Source: Chondrosia reniformis
Lineage: Eukaryota > Porifera > Demospongiae > Chondrillida > Chondrillidae
Length of the DNA stretch: 64,000 bases
Reading direction: 5' to 3'
Assembly (NCBI GenBank): GCA_947172415.1
Contig: OX359200.1
Coordinates: 4,094,501 to 4,158,500 of the forward strand
Shown here: piece by piece, positions 42,452 to 56,000 of the stretch
Numbering within the stretch: the first letter of the stretch is position 1
How the letters are laid out: the number at the start of each line of letters is the position of its first letter
The notes under the pieces: model-generated
Database searches by the model: none
What the model saw: only the letters and a program-made list of their open reading frames with translations
What the model was told of the DNA's origin: nothing
Made by a program: the position numbers and the translations under genes

Positions 42452-43872
42452 TTATACTCTTTCAGCTGGAAGAAAACACCTGAAATTTTTGTTTCTCTCT
42501 GGTGCTGTATCCTAGAATTATATACACAAAAAACTGACTGAATAATCAAACATACAATTTCTGAATATCCTACCTACCATTACTTGGTTCATAATGCAAG
42601 TTCCAAATTTCCTCATACATCTCTGTACTGTAAGAGCAGTGCTATAAAACTGCTTTTCACAGGTTGCTGCTCTCCTGAGGCACCTCTCGGGAAGTTCTAG
42701 TGTTACATTGGCAAAGTAACATGCACTACAAGTTGTCACAGCAAAGTTGCGGCCTCTACCAGTGTAAGTCACAGTTATGTTTTCCGGATCACCTCTACAT
42801 TAATCAAGAATATCACATATCACACTTACAAAGAATGGAGTTAAATTCTCTGTACCCATAACATTTACACAAAGATATTGACAGTAAATTGGTAACAAAA
42901 TTAGATTTTGTAGAAAGGCTGAGACAGTTCTATATATACAAGTACCTGCAGATGATACATAGGTAACGCTCAAAAAGTGTTGAATCAGATGGCTTGTTGT
43001 ACATTTTGTATACCTTCTTATTAAAAGCACAGTTTCAATAAAGGCACCCTTACAGTGTTTATCTTATATTCATATAAATAGCTATTTGCTAAAAGTTGCT
43101 TATAAACTTAATATAGATATTCACAAATACACGATTGTTTTAGATTGCAAATGTTATTACAGAAAAAGATGTTTCTAACTTTTGTAATGTAGTCATTGTT
43201 TTAGATATTGTGTATCCATCTCCACCTATATGTAGTAAGCCCAAACAGAGCTAGTCCTACCAAACTGCATTGGATAGGGTTTACTGTACTAAGTAATTAC
43301 TCTAAGGTTGCCAGAAATCCAAATACAAAGGTTTTATATGTATTACAATGTCAATATATTAGTTGGCTTACTTGTAGCAAATTGCTCGACTATTATTGGG
43401 ATTCAAGCAAAACCCTCCTGTACATTTGGGCAATGGGTCTGCAGTAACAAAACAGAGATTGAAAGGTTACTCCATACATTGGCTCTTCATATGATTAAAA
43501 TTGTATAAACAATGACTAGGCACTTACCACAAACGTCTTCAGTACATGTTAAATTTCCTCCGGTGCAGTTGCTGCAGTAAATTAGGAAACTGTGTGAAAA
43601 TGAGTCAAGCGAATGGTAACAGATGTACATATTTACCATGTGTTGCATCCATCACCAGCTGGCAAGTCAGTTCCTTCTTCTAATGTTTCTCCTCTGTATT
43701 CACAACCTATAAATAAAGAAATTCTATTCTTGGAAAACACTTAACAATAAATTGAGTCATGTATTTTTGAATTTCCAATAGAAAACATACCTGCAGGTGT
43801 ACCTGCAGTTATAGGATTAACAGAAATCAGAGAGCTGAAAAGGACTACACCTAAAAGGAGGATGAATTTCAT
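42452..43872 (-). CDS. Secreted cysteine-rich protein C, 179 aa
   Basis: Minus-strand exons in order: 43791-43872, 43637-43706, 43528-43571, 43372-43438, 42578-42794, 42452-42511 (540 nt, 179 aa, all in phase). The signal peptide is MKFILLLGVVLFSSLISVNP, and the mature chain has 16 Cys in the same order as protein B. VWC subdomain: GCEYRGETLEEGTDLPAGDG then CNTCNC and LTCTEDVC. Linker: KCTGGFCLNPNN. Main block: TGRGRNFAVTTCSACYFAN, ERCLRRAATCEKQF, QRCMRKFGTCIMNQVM. Tail: DTAPERNKNFRC. It is nearest to PYROXD1, whose stop lies 475 bp upstream in the same direction. It has the most compact introns of the three and is likely closest to the ancestral arrangement. Confidence 0.8.
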
Positions 43873-43916
43873 TGTCACTTGAAGACCCTCTGAAACCGTT
43901 ACACTTGAATGGCAAT

Positions 43917-43923
43917 TTATATA
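43917..43923 (-). promoter_or_regulatory. TATA box of gene C
   Basis: TATATAA on the minus strand, 51 bp from its 5' end to the ATG. It is followed by CAAGTGTAAC and GGTCTTCAAGT, as in gene B. Confidence 0.6.
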
Positions 43924-44226
43924 CTGTGCTAAGAGTTATATTAGTTGAATATTCCCACCTTTACATGAGATATATATAGAATAAAACTATTCTTCGGTAA
44001 CACACTTCTTCTGTAAGACAAGTATTCAGAATACATCACCTAACTAAAAATGTAACACATTACAGACAGATGTACATAACAAAACTCCAATGAATAATCA
44101 ATGAAACGTGGCATCAGTACTGGGTACAGCGCACAATGTATGTATTTATTTGATTGCTCTTAAATCTATTAAACTGATCATAGTTTGTGCCTTATTTTCA
44201 TGTACGTATATTGTCTCATCTAATAT

Positions 44227-44232
44227 TTTATT
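44227..44232 (-). terminator. Poly(A) signal AATAAA of PYROXD1
   Basis: AATAAA on the minus strand about 116 nt past the stop codon; the transcript would end between PYROXD1 and gene C. Confidence 0.5.
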
Positions 44233-44347
44233 GCATATGTATGTACAGATATAAAGGCCTTTCCTTTCTAATCATATTTCCCTCTCATACGTTATATGTA
44301 TATCGATTATACAAATTATTTAGAAATATCAATCATCAAATATTAAA

Positions 44348-47300
44348 TTAATCAAAAAAATCTTCTATATCAATATCTGGGTTCAGTAAATTTTCTCCAA
44401 ATCTACTAAGATCCAGCTGATTTAAGATAAGATTTTCAAAGGTTTCCTATATACATAGTTAATAGAAAGACAGACATAAATACATGATGATGGCAATTAA
44501 TAGAAAGATAAAAACTCATACTAAACAAGAGGTGTATGAAGTGGTCTGGCCAGTCTAATTCTAGCTAGACCACTTTTTGTTGTTAATATAGTTTGAATTT
44601 TTTTTAACTATTTCAAAGTAGGAAGAAACCTGAACTAAATTCTAACAAAAAACTTAGTATGTAGTGAAATATTTAAACTTAAACTAGTTGCAACGGATTA
44701 TTCAAGTTCTCCTCATCCGTATGTTACAGTGACAGACAAACAGTAAAACGGAAAAGGAAATTTGGCATGTTACATTTGCAATATTTCTTCATTGGACCAT
44801 GCATTTTATATTGCTTCCTACACCCCTGTAAGCAATAGTTAATATGGATTACACATTTATTGGTAGAATATATAAAAACATATAAATGTAGAAACACAAA
44901 TATGATTTCATTTGCTTATTTATTAAAAGTGTAATTTAACTGTATTTCTTTAAAATTAGATAGTTAGATATTCAAGTGGTACTCTGTAAATTACTTGTTT
45001 CTTAGAATGTTTACTAATAATTCTTATTTAACATATTTTTAGTGACATACATACTTCCAAATCTGTATCTCCTATAAGAATAGCTCCAATCATACGGCCA
45101 TCCTTCATCACTACCTTAATATATTCTCTACCTATTAAGGCAAGGAAAAGAATGAGATATGAATAGGAGTTTGCACAAAGTATTGGAATTAATCATATTT
45201 GCAGTACACTTGTCTAACAAATTTTAAATGAAGTAAATAACTTGATTAATATACGTATAGCAACTTCATAAAATGTTGGTATACACAGGTTCTTTGCCTT
45301 ACTCTCTAAGTAAGTAGGGCATGAAAATAAAATAAAATGAACTTCCTACTCAATGCTTCATTGCTGACATTCAAAAGGTGACAGTATTCATCTATATACC
45401 TGGTGTACACCTCAGGAGAAGCTGATAGTCACTGGACAAACTTTGTGCATTGTATCTTCCCAAAAGAACAACTTTGTAACCAAAGAATTTTGTTACGTGC
45501 GCAAACAGTTCAAAGCAGAAATCCATGAGTATATCCCTACCATTATGATGAGCAACCATACATTTACCAGCATAGGCACCCATTTGTCTTGCTTGCGTCC
45601 ATAATCTCATCTAGTACAGTGAGGAATGAAGTTCAAAGTATGTGAATTGGAATTTGATCATAATGTGACAAGTCTGGAACTGAAGAGTAACTATTTCTGG
45701 TATCATCTCACCTGAAACCAAAGAAAAGTGTGATCTATCCAATTTACAGAACACACATCACCAGCTGCATAGATATCATTAAGGTTAGTTCTCATTTCAC
45801 AATCAACAAGCAATCCTCCATCTTCAGCAAGGTTAAACTAAAGTTACAGGCAGCAGTAATATGTAAGCCTAATGCATTCCTCCATCAATTCAGAGATATA
45901 AACAGGAAATCACATACACGAATGGTGATGATAGGAAATGTTGTAAATTTTAGTAAAAATATATTGTGAATATTCTTACTACATATTCAACTACAACATA
46001 CAACTCACATAATGTATATTTGATATCTATATAAATACTAACATGTAAGCATAAAATACACACACTTCAATATTCAGTATTATAAGGACAACATGGAGGA
46101 TCACACAATAGTAATACACATGCATAAAATGTGAAAATGGATACCTTGTCAGTGGAGTGAACACTCTCTACATTGGGTGTTACTCCCGTAGCTGATACTA
46201 CCAAGTCACACCCATAGAGTGTGCCATTCGTAAATTCCACATATACAGGCCATTGGCATTCTACTACGTAGGAGAGGGAAATATAAACATAGAAACCATG
46301 CAAAGTAAAGTCAATTTCAATAAATTTATACAATATACTGTATATACAGTATGTATGTCAATTCATTAGTTCATTATATACTAGTCTGGCTTGCCATCCC
46401 CTACTTCCTACCAACCGATGACAATTGCGCGGGGCGAGAAGGTAGGGTCTAGCAGAAAATGTAAATGCCACACCCCGCCTCGACCAATCAGGTAACAGCT
46501 ACTGATTTCACACCAGTAAACAGGTGCCTACATGGGAGGCCAGTATGAGATACCTCCGGCTGTCCATTTGCTTTTTCCATACTTTTGAGGGCTTCCTTTA
46601 GGCACAACTCGCAAGGTGCTTCAACTGAAACCATCGTCGGACCGCTGAAATAACCATAGAACCTCCACATGATTTGTATGTACACTTAGGGAACCACTAC
46701 GGGGTGCTTATCCATGAGGTGTGGCATTTATATTTCTGCTAGACCCTACTTTCTCGCCCCCGCATAATTATCGCTGGTGGGCAGGAAGTAGGGGGCAGCA
46801 AACCAGACTACTTATACACCTAAAACCTTAGAAAGGTTTTAGGTGTATAAGGCTAAAAGGCTAAAAGTAACCAAGTGTTTGCAGTTGGTATTAATGGCTC
46901 CATTCTAGTGTTTAGTGTTCATATATAATTATACTTTATTAATCACATCAAAGTAAAAAAAGTTTTAACATCAAGACATCACGTCCTAAACCCACCTATA
47001 TCTTGCTTGGTTACACCTTTAGGAACATTTTCCTTTAATTTCTTTCTTTTAAATTCTTCAAGAGAATAAATGGCTGACACCTCACACCCATAGTCAATAT
47101 GAATATTTCGGCTGGTCTGATTAAAAATATAAATAAAAGAGATTAGCAAAAGAGATCAAAGGCATAACTTATACATACGTACTATTGTACAGTAATTATA
47201 ACCAAAATGATATTTCTAATTGTAGAGTGCAGGAATTTTGTGGACACAGTTATTGCAGACTATTAGTAACAATGCATACTTGTTTAGCTTCTATCTTCAG

Positions 47301-50300
47301 TTCAGAAAACCAGTCTGGGCCTAAGGCACTTCCCATAACATGATAATCATGCTTCACACAGGCAGCTTCAGTTAACTGACCCCCTCCCATGGATGAACCC
47401 TTAGGATCTGTTAAGGGAAACCATTGAATAACAAAGTAAAATGGAAGCTCGGCCAATACACTCCAATTTTACCATAACTGTAGGGCCCTAAACCTCTTAC
47501 TAAATAGTTATGTTATTACATATGTCTATATATTTAGAAATAAGGACAACCTAATGATGGAAATCTCTGTTATACAAGGTACCAACTTGGTAATGTCTTT
47601 GAAAATCTGAACTCTGACCTATAAACTTTGCCCTCTATCAGGGGCTAGGGTCACCCTAGAACGTGAGGTTGCTGCCCAAACATGTTCATACCTCCTTCAG
47701 GAATGCAGAAATCCTAAGTTTGTAAATGTTTCCTACTGTGTATTAATCTAAAAATGATTTTCCTATATCATGATTTCAAGCTGTAATGAAAAGTTTTTGA
47801 ATTGGATAAATTTTTATGATGGTAGTAATACTAATTTTAGAAGTATATATCAAGCAAAGCTGCAGGTTAAAAATCAACAAATCGTCACATATGTAAAAGT
47901 TTAAGAAGACATACCTGTTGACTCTAGCATGTACTTTATTCTCTTTACAGGTTTAGTCTTTATAATGCTGTCTAAAGCACCACCCTCCTTGTCCACAGAG
48001 GTGCCATGGACAAGTTCAGATAAGAAAAATTTTGCAGCTCCTTCATCAAAATATGTGGTTCCAATGGATGTATCTTTAATTGCCCAAATAACCTCACGAC
48101 CTTTCAACTCAAAGCTACAAAGGATGACAGAAAATACTGCAAAAATACTACATCATCTACAGTAAAATAAATCTTACAAGTAAACAAAATTCTCTACCAA
48201 TCCTTCCCTTATCCTCAGCACCTAGTATAATAATCTAAACTGTAACGCACTGAAATACCTCATGCAGTTAACTGAACATCTTGACAAGTGCTCAACATGA
48301 ACACTGACAATTATTAAGATACACATAGATTTTATGTATTCATTTAGAGCATAATTGCATATTCCTCCATTTTAAAATGCAACATGACAACTTCTGAAGA
48401 TAGTTTTAATACCACATACACTGAATGTTGCTGTAGTATGTGCATGGACTGAAGCAATCACCTCCAATATTGTTAAAGCATCTTCCAGTATGTGTCCATG
48501 ACAAATGGTAAACAACTACTTGTTATACATACTTAGTAAACATTTAAATTTATAATAATATGATCAGCTGCAAGACGTTATGTAGGTAATTTAGTGGCCA
48601 TAAAGGTGACACTTGTACTCACACTAATTCCATTGCAATCCCGCCATTTCCTATAATCACAACACGTCTTGCATCACATACCTTGGAAATGAGATCCTAT
48701 TGTAAAAGTTGAGAAAAGATATCTAAAGCTATACTGCAACATTATTACTCAAGCAAGAATAAATACTAGTGAAAATACCACCCTATGAAGTGTGTGCAAT
48801 ACTTTTGCAAATTAGCACACAGCATCAAAATACTGTTACAACATTCTATGATCTTGTAGACCTGTTTAGTGAGCACCTCAAGTTAAAACAAAAGGCATAA
48901 ATGCATGGGGGAATTGATTGGATAGAACAATCACTCTCCACCAGCCTCCTCTATAGCATCTATAAGATTACAACCATGTTATAAAAATTATCTCTTAGAA
49001 TACTACTGGTAAACATAAACAAGGGATGCTACAGAGACTAAGTTGTAACAGTGTTGTAACACTACACGTTTGGGAAAATAATGTTAAATTAGATATTTCT
49101 GTTGGTCGGTTACATTAATTCCTTTCTTTATACAAACCTTCAAAGGCTACTGTACATGCCATTCATTCCACATTGAATCTGTAAAGCTAACTGCTTAACT
49201 ACAACTTATGATTGGTATGAGCCTGTTTACAGTGCATATGTGTGGCTTTCATACCTCTACACTCTCAGTGTCTCTGACTCCTAGCACCCATCGGTTACCA
49301 ACAGACACAATCTGTGGAAATATTCAAATGAAAAATTCCAGTTCTAATATGGTAGCAAATTGGCTGACTCCTACAATGGCTGCCTGTGTATCAGTAATCC
49401 AATAGTATCAGTGGCGTGATGTTTTCCATGGTTGTGGCGGAGTTTTTAAAATTCTATAGACTTGTAAACATACCGATGCTCACCTTTGGGAGTGCTCCCG
49501 TACATATGCAGAGCTTATCATACTTTAATGACTCTCCATTGATAAGGTAAACCAACTGTGAAAATATGCGATAAGATGGTAACTTGGATACACAAAATAC
49601 ACTTCAACTACATGAAATGATCCAAAAGTGTGCATATATTTCTTAAGAAACAATACAGTATGTTTGGAATTAAAATGAAGCAAGCTTATATGCGTCCACT
49701 CATATAGTACAGATGTGATAATTAATTTCCATGCAGGAATTAAAACAAATAAACACAATGGCAAAAATTTTGTATGCATGCATGTTTGCAACATACGTAG
49801 TACTGTTTGAAAGTATACAGAAGCATTCAAGTTACAGATAATTGACTTTTGTCTATCTCACATGATCTTCATGTGACACTCCAGTTATTGCTTGATGCAT
49901 AATTGTCACATTTGGACATTTTCTAACAATGATATTAGATGATGTTTCCTGAACATTAAAATCTTCAAGAGTGCGTCCTACCTGAAAACGAGGTAACTTC
50001 ATATCAAATAGCATAATATAAATTATTTCAGTGTATTTAAGATAATACTGTTTATAAAGGTTATCATAGCTGTCCCTGTGCAAAAGTGTCCTTAAAAGGA
50101 AGTGAGAAGTGGCACGTGGTTATTAGAGAACACAAGTATTCTCAACATATGATATGGCAGACAGAAGAATAAACTTTAAGTGCTCTATTTCCTAAAATCC
50201 ATTTCTCACATTTCTTAATTATTCCATAGCTCACACTTACTGTACATGTACAAGCTATCCTATGACCCAAAAGTCTTCATTTGCAGAAAATAAAAACAAG

Positions 50301-53031
50301 GGAGGAAAACCACTGGTTAAATAGGGAGGTGTTGACATGGATAGATGAGTGATGTAATGTGTGAGTTGCTACACATATTCAATGAGAAAACTGAATAATA
50401 AATGATAAATAAATAAATGACAGGGGGAATGTTAAATTGAGAATGATTAAATGAGGGAGACGATACCCTCCCTGATGGGGTCTAAATTCATTCCTTGGTC
50501 CATGTTCATGCATGCAGGGTGTTGATCGGATGAGCATGGCCTCTTTTATCTTTCTTCTGGTCCCATGCTGCCCCACAAAAATGGTGGTTGCTTCTACCCA
50601 TGATATGTTGTGCATTGCCCTTTGTACATGTACTGCTATTGTTCTTTTCTGATCTTCTTACTGCTCTATTGTGTTCTTGCATCCTTTCTATTACCTTTTC
50701 CCCAGTTTCTCTGATGTAGACCTCTTCACACTGGCATGGAATTTGGTAAATGATTCCAGGTTGATGAAATCTATTGATTGGCGTATTGACCTGGGTTAGC
50801 CTTGATCTGAGGGTGGTGGTGCTCTGGTAAACATTCCTGACATTCGGGTGGTTGCAAATCCTCTGAACGGTTTCAATGAATCCCTCTTTGTTGGGAAGGC
50901 AGAGAATGACTTCTTTACTGGTGGTCATTCTGGGTTGTTGTCTTTCTTCAGTGTTCTTTGGACCAGATATCTTGGGTACCCATTGTTGAGAAAATCTTCT
51001 ATGTGGAGTACTTCATCTTTTTACATACAATTGCTTCAAGCTATCCTATAGCACCACTCCATAACTATCACACCCTTATCAACCTCCTTCCTCCCACACA
51101 CAACCTACTCAATACTTCACACCAGCTATGACAACCACCCTATACAACTATGTGGACTTGCTATGACAACCAACCAGCGTGCAACTACTTCACACCAGCC
51201 ATGACAACCACCCTATATAACTATGTGGACTTGCTATGACAACCAACCAGCGTGCAACTACTTCACACCAGCCATGACAACCACCCTATACAACTATGTG
51301 GACTTGCTATGACAACCAACCAGCATGCAACTACTTCATACCAGCCATGACAACCACCCTATATAACTACATAGTTCACATGAGAAGCATTTTGCATAGC
51401 TTGCATAATCAACATTCATATATATACGTAATTGGGACAAATCTAATACCCTGTATACACAGTTCCAAATTCTATACTTCCCAAGTCCAGATACACAGCC
51501 TGGTGGACCATAAGTACATGCAAAGACATTGTAACGTACAAAGATGCGACCAAATCCACTTGTCTACACTCAGCAGTAATAATATACAGGAAATTCTAAC
51601 ACATATGAATCAAATTTTAGATGTATATTTATAGATTATAACTATGGATGCAATAACATTTCAATTCTATAGCTAATGATTTGCAGTTATACTCAAACCT
51701 TTCTAAAATTTGTAGCTGCTTTGATTAATTTTGAAGCACTTAACAGTGTGATCTTTGCATCTGGGTCAAGCTCCGATAACTACAGAATGATTGAAAGCAA
51801 TCAGTTAAGGGTGGGTCAATTATATGCATTAGATGAGAATATTTTGAATAGTGTGTTCAAGGGACCAATGGCTTAATTGGCTAGTAACAGATACGTAAGT
51901 CAACTGTAGGTCGAAATTCAAGTTAATCTTTGGAAAGGTATGATTTCAAGATTCATCTTCTAATAGTGCTTTTCATTGCCTAAACTAATTTCTTGCAACT
52001 TGACTTCATACAGTCTATTCAAAAGTCCCAAAAAGTGAAGGAAAAGATGCACGTACCTATCTGTAGGACTAAACCATAGCATTTATCAGTCAATCTTAAC
52101 TATACTTAAGAGAGTCGCAAAGGAAAGAATCTTGTTTCTGTAAAGTTGACTCTGGCCACACTAATTAGCTCGTTGTACTACTCCAGAAACATGAGTGGGC
52201 CGGGTAAATCCATGGTCTAATGATGATGAACGGCTTCAAGATTCGCTAAAAATCTTAAAATATCCTATTTCTCATTTAATGGTTAAAAGTGTAATCAGTG
52301 TACTACAGTTGAGGTACACGCTAACAAAACAATATGCTAATAGAGTAAGGATTTCTATTGAAAGATGAACCATCCAAAAGATAAAACAGTACGCATAAGC
52401 ATAATCTATGCATATGTAAACATCAATTCATACTTTATACAGTCAGTCATCCATTATTCCCAAACTCAGCAAAACCATCCCTCTACTTGGGTGGATGGCC
52501 TGGTTGGTATCTTTTCATTTAGAGTGAGTACACGCGACATTAAAGTGTATTATAACACAATCAAAGGGAAAAGGGGAAAATGCAAAGCCTTAACCAGTGA
52601 AAAAAGGAAAAGTGGATTCAATTGTTCTTAAACCACAGGCCGGTGTCACAGGAAATCCGACTTCCCCACTTTACGGTATCGAGGAGAGCGACAACAACGT
52701 CTACGAGGAGCTACAAGACTACCTACTTAAACCGGCATCATCATCATCATTATCCCTAAGAGCTACTTTACAAGGGAAACATTTATGTATATTAGAGCGT
52801 GTAACACATATATTGTACTACCTAGCAGTGAAGTAGAAATAACTAACAGCTATCAGCATATGTAGACGTACCTCAAAACAAACATTAAGTAACAGAAACA
52901 GCTCATATACCCATAAGAGACATATTGAATAAACATGCACATGCAAGTTAAGATTGGTATTACTGTAGTACCTGCTCAGCGCAAGTGACACCAGCTATAC
53001 CTCCACCAGCCACAACGTAATGGACGGCCAT
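44348..53031 (-). CDS. PYROXD1: PYROXD1 orthologue, FAD-dependent pyridine nucleotide-disulphide oxidoreductase
   Basis: Minus-strand exons in order: 52972-53031, 51699-51779, 49862-49981, 49484-49555, 49255-49311, 48623-48696, 47915-48114, 47280-47407, 46996-47116, 46145-46260, 45712-45837, 45400-45610, 45055-45131, 44348-44446. They give 1542 nt, 513 aa (human about 500), all in phase. The N-terminal FAD site is [15 protein letters not shown] (GGGIAG 9-14). The NAD(P)H Rossmann motif is IIGNGGIA (146-151), then the family block [16 protein letters not shown] is at 327-334, and the second FAD contact is IYAAGD (365-370). [11 protein letters not shown] and [11 protein letters not shown] are diagnostic of PYROXD1, as is the end [11 protein letters not shown]. 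As in human PYROXD1 there is no redox-active CxxC pair. It is a cytosolic/nuclear flavoprotein oxidoreductase; in human it protects the tRNA ligase complex and its loss causes myopathy. Confidence 0.95.
46382..46810. mobile_element. TIR element in PYROXD1 intron 9
   Basis: Inverted ends of about 80 bp: tagtctggcttgccatcccc...gcgagaaggtagggtctagcag at the left, and the complementary ctgctagaccctactttctcgc...ggcagcaaaccagacta at the right. The interior is CpG-richer than the intron. A separate perfect palindrome (tatacacctaaaacctt / aaggttttaggtgtata) lies directly after it. Confidence 0.75.
50440..51010 (-). mobile_element. Penelope-like element fragment (GIY-YIG end)
   Basis: Minus-strand frames give [15 protein letters not shown], then [15 protein letters not shown] (frameshifted), then the GIY-YIG endonuclease start [20 protein letters not shown]. 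After that come [15 protein letters not shown] and [18 protein letters not shown] is here IIY...YIR, so a conserved Gly is lost. The RT domain is missing. It lies in intron 2 of PYROXD1 on the same strand. Confidence 0.75.
51124..51375. repeat. 73-bp minisatellite, about 3.4 copies
   Basis: The unit (gccatgacaaccaccctata through tgtggacttgctatgacaac to actacttcacacca) repeats with a 73-bp period; acaaccaccc occurs at 51131, 51204, 51277 and 51350. In PYROXD1 intron 2. Confidence 0.8.
52622..52836 (+). other. Possible orphan exon or pseudogene piece (tyrosine-rich tail)
   Basis: A plus-strand open segment after an acceptor-like ccacag encodes [20 protein letters not shown], then [14 protein letters not shown], ending in TAG. 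It is locally richer in CG than its surroundings. Tyrosines in SPLY and VYEEL contexts look like a receptor cytoplasmic tail, but there is no membrane segment or neighbouring exon. It lies antisense in PYROXD1 intron 1. It may be a stray exon or chance. Confidence 0.25.
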
Positions 53032-53076
53032 TTTGTGATCACGCCCAAAACAGTGGGAGTGCCAGAAACATTCGAT
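53032..53076. promoter_or_regulatory. Divergent promoter, 45 bp between two start codons
   Basis: The ATG of PYROXD1 (53031, minus) and that of the Kunitz/TIL gene (53077, plus) are only 45 bp apart. The segment has a cacgccc GC-box-like word and no TATA. Unless a non-coding exon exists upstream for one gene, the two leaders must be extremely short or overlap. Confidence 0.6.
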
Positions 53077-56000
53077 ATGGCGTTCATCTTGTTCTACATT
53101 TTGGCTTACCTTTACGCACATTCCAAAGCTATGGGTGAGTTAATCCATGGTTAATCATACTTTTTGGGCCGCCAGTAGTGCCAGAAATTAGGTTTTAGTA
53201 TGGGTGAGCCGAAACTTAATAAAAAAAGAAAGTGTGTTTTAGTCACTAAGCAGTACTTCAGCTAAGGAACTCCCAAACTTACCACTATTGATCGTTTTAT
53301 AACGATGACTTTTTCTATTTTTTTTTAAAAATCTTTGCATTATTTAGCAAGCAGACACAATATACAAATAGTTATCTAAGTCGCAAGCTAACTTACATAA
53401 AGAATGGGTTTGGCAAGACATAATCGTGGGGTAAATGAATGGATGGTGGTAAGTTAATAGAAATACTTATGAGAGTCCCAGTTGTTACTCAAGTGGGCTT
53501 GAAATACGTAGATTGTACAGCAATGTTTGCAGCTTGATGTAAGGCTTCTTTCCTTGACAATAATTGGACACATATATATTAAGCATGGAGTCAGAGGCAG
53601 ATGACTGAAATGGCCCAAGTGAGCCAACTTCTAAGGTGACATATGAAACTCTACCTATTCAAGAAAGAGCTTCAAGGTCTAAAATCAGAGATTAATATTT
53701 ATATATTTTGGCTCTATCAATCTCTATGCTTTGTAGAGAGTTGGTAGGAATAGTTAGTTCCAAAATGTAACATCGTTTCCATCAATCACTACTAGGTCAG
53801 GCATGTCAGATGATGTGTGCTGGAATGGTGGCTAGTGGATTGTTGCTGGCTCTCAAGTCTAGGATATTAGCAAATAGCTTACAATGATTTAAATATGGGG
53901 TAAGGGCCTTGATAATAAGCTGTAAGACGGAGTCATGGCGCCATGTGTATCTGTCCTGGTTGAGTGCAGATGTACATCCATTCAGGATGTGCATAGAGAT
54001 AGGTTAGGGCCATGAACAAAGAGGACATCTTGGATTTACCATCTACACAAGTTGTGTGGTAAAGGAAGGCAGTCGGCTCCTGCTCTTTGGAGGAGACTCA
54101 GATGGTTGGCTGCTAGGCCTGACTATATTCTGGCACAGACTTTGCTGGTTGTCTCTAAAGATATAACATCTTTAAATTTTGACAGAACTGTTAATGAGTC
54201 TGGATGGTTATTCCAGTGTGAAATATGATGGACCCTGACTCTCTTTGACAACTCTTTTAAAATGGAAATCTAGGTGCGAGAGTGGTAGGAGCGCAACAAA
54301 GGTTTAGCTCTTTGTAGCAGATCAAAAGGTGTTGAAGAGGAAAGTTCTGATGATTCTTTTGGGTGGATAGACTGTGCCATATCTGACGCAGTATGGGATC
54401 ACTGAACGATGAAATGGCTAAAATGTAATTTTCTGGCGAAAATAAAGATAAATGGAAGTGCCAGGACTGATAAACGGTGGCCAATGTTGCTGACTTAGGG
54501 AACTTAAGCTGTTCCTTAACTAGCTTATTTACCTTAGATTGTAATTGTTTGAGAGAGCTTTCTGTGATAAGTTTGACACAGTTAGAAGGAATTCTTATTT
54601 TATCAGCTTTCTGGGATTCATCCACTGCCAAATAGAAATGCTGCAAGGAAGCTAAGTAGTGTTTCAACATCTGGCATTTATATTCTCCTCTGATGGGTAG
54701 TTGTTTATCTATTTCTTGGAGGGAATCCAATGCCAATTTTAGCAAGCATGATGTTGCAATTTGTCTGGTTGCAGACTAAAATCACTATAACGTTCCTCCT
54801 TACCAAAATCTGATTGGCTTTCTGACTTGGGTTGACACACAACTTTGGCATACTTTCAAGAGTTCTTTTGAAATCCCTCTCCTTCTCCGTGTAAGTCTGG
54901 AGGTCTCCAACTCTGATGAAACCTTCCTTGCTTTGTTATGGGTTCTAACAATTCTGAGAAACTCTCTACAGTTGTGTTGCTGGTCCATCCTAAAGCTATT
55001 CTTCAATTTTTTCAATCTTTCTGTTAGCCTGATGATGGCTCTAAATCAATGTTGGGTATTGGGAGTACCTGAAATCGATTTCGAGGCACCATTGTCAACC
55101 ATGTGATTGAACAACAAAGAAAAATCTCACCAGCTTCCCCTGGGGATATATCGTCTGAACACAGTGTAGCATGAATTGCAATTATAGACTGGAATTCAAT
55201 ATCGGTCCAATTACGTAAAGGTCGAGGGCTGCGAATGGCTATCTTTGGTCACAGATTGCGAGAGAGGAATTGATTGTGACACCATTTTATCAACTCGTCA
55301 ATTATAGTTAATTATTTGCTAGGCTACCTATTTTTGATAGTTTTGTTAGGTAATGGTACATGAGACGTGCTCTTATGATCATGAAACCATCAGTAGTCAC
55401 TTTACATTGTTAAGAAGGAAAATCAGCAAGAAACAATTGCTGGGAAATTAATCCAGGACAGCTGGATTTAGACACCACTACTAGGCCAGTGAGCTACGTA
55501 GATAGAATTGCTACTCACATGCATAAAGCAAGGGTGTCATAATAGTACAATGAAAATCCTATAATTATAACATTCACATCAACCCATCCTAGCTGACATT
55601 TCAGTTTCACTTTTATGTGTACATGTGATGTGCGTGAATAGTGAATTTGTTCGGGTGATGGTGTGCCGTTAGTAAACAAGACTCACAAGTATTCCACTAG
55701 GGTCACTCTTAACTGACATTAGGAAGCAAAACTAACTATCTAAAAGTTTTCATTAGCGGGTTTTTAAAACCATCTGCTGATATATTCACTCTGTCTTGTA
55801 CCTTAAGGATGTACGTATATGAGTGGTTGTCACAAGAGGTGATTTAGTTGAAAGTAACTGTATTAGATCCACTTTGATCTTTATTAAAGAAATGATTGTT
55901 ATTCCTTGGTGACCATTAAGCAAGACACTACATGAAGATAAGTACTCTTCATTTCTTCATAATTTACTTTTCCCGATGAAAGTTTGTAGCTGACTTATGT

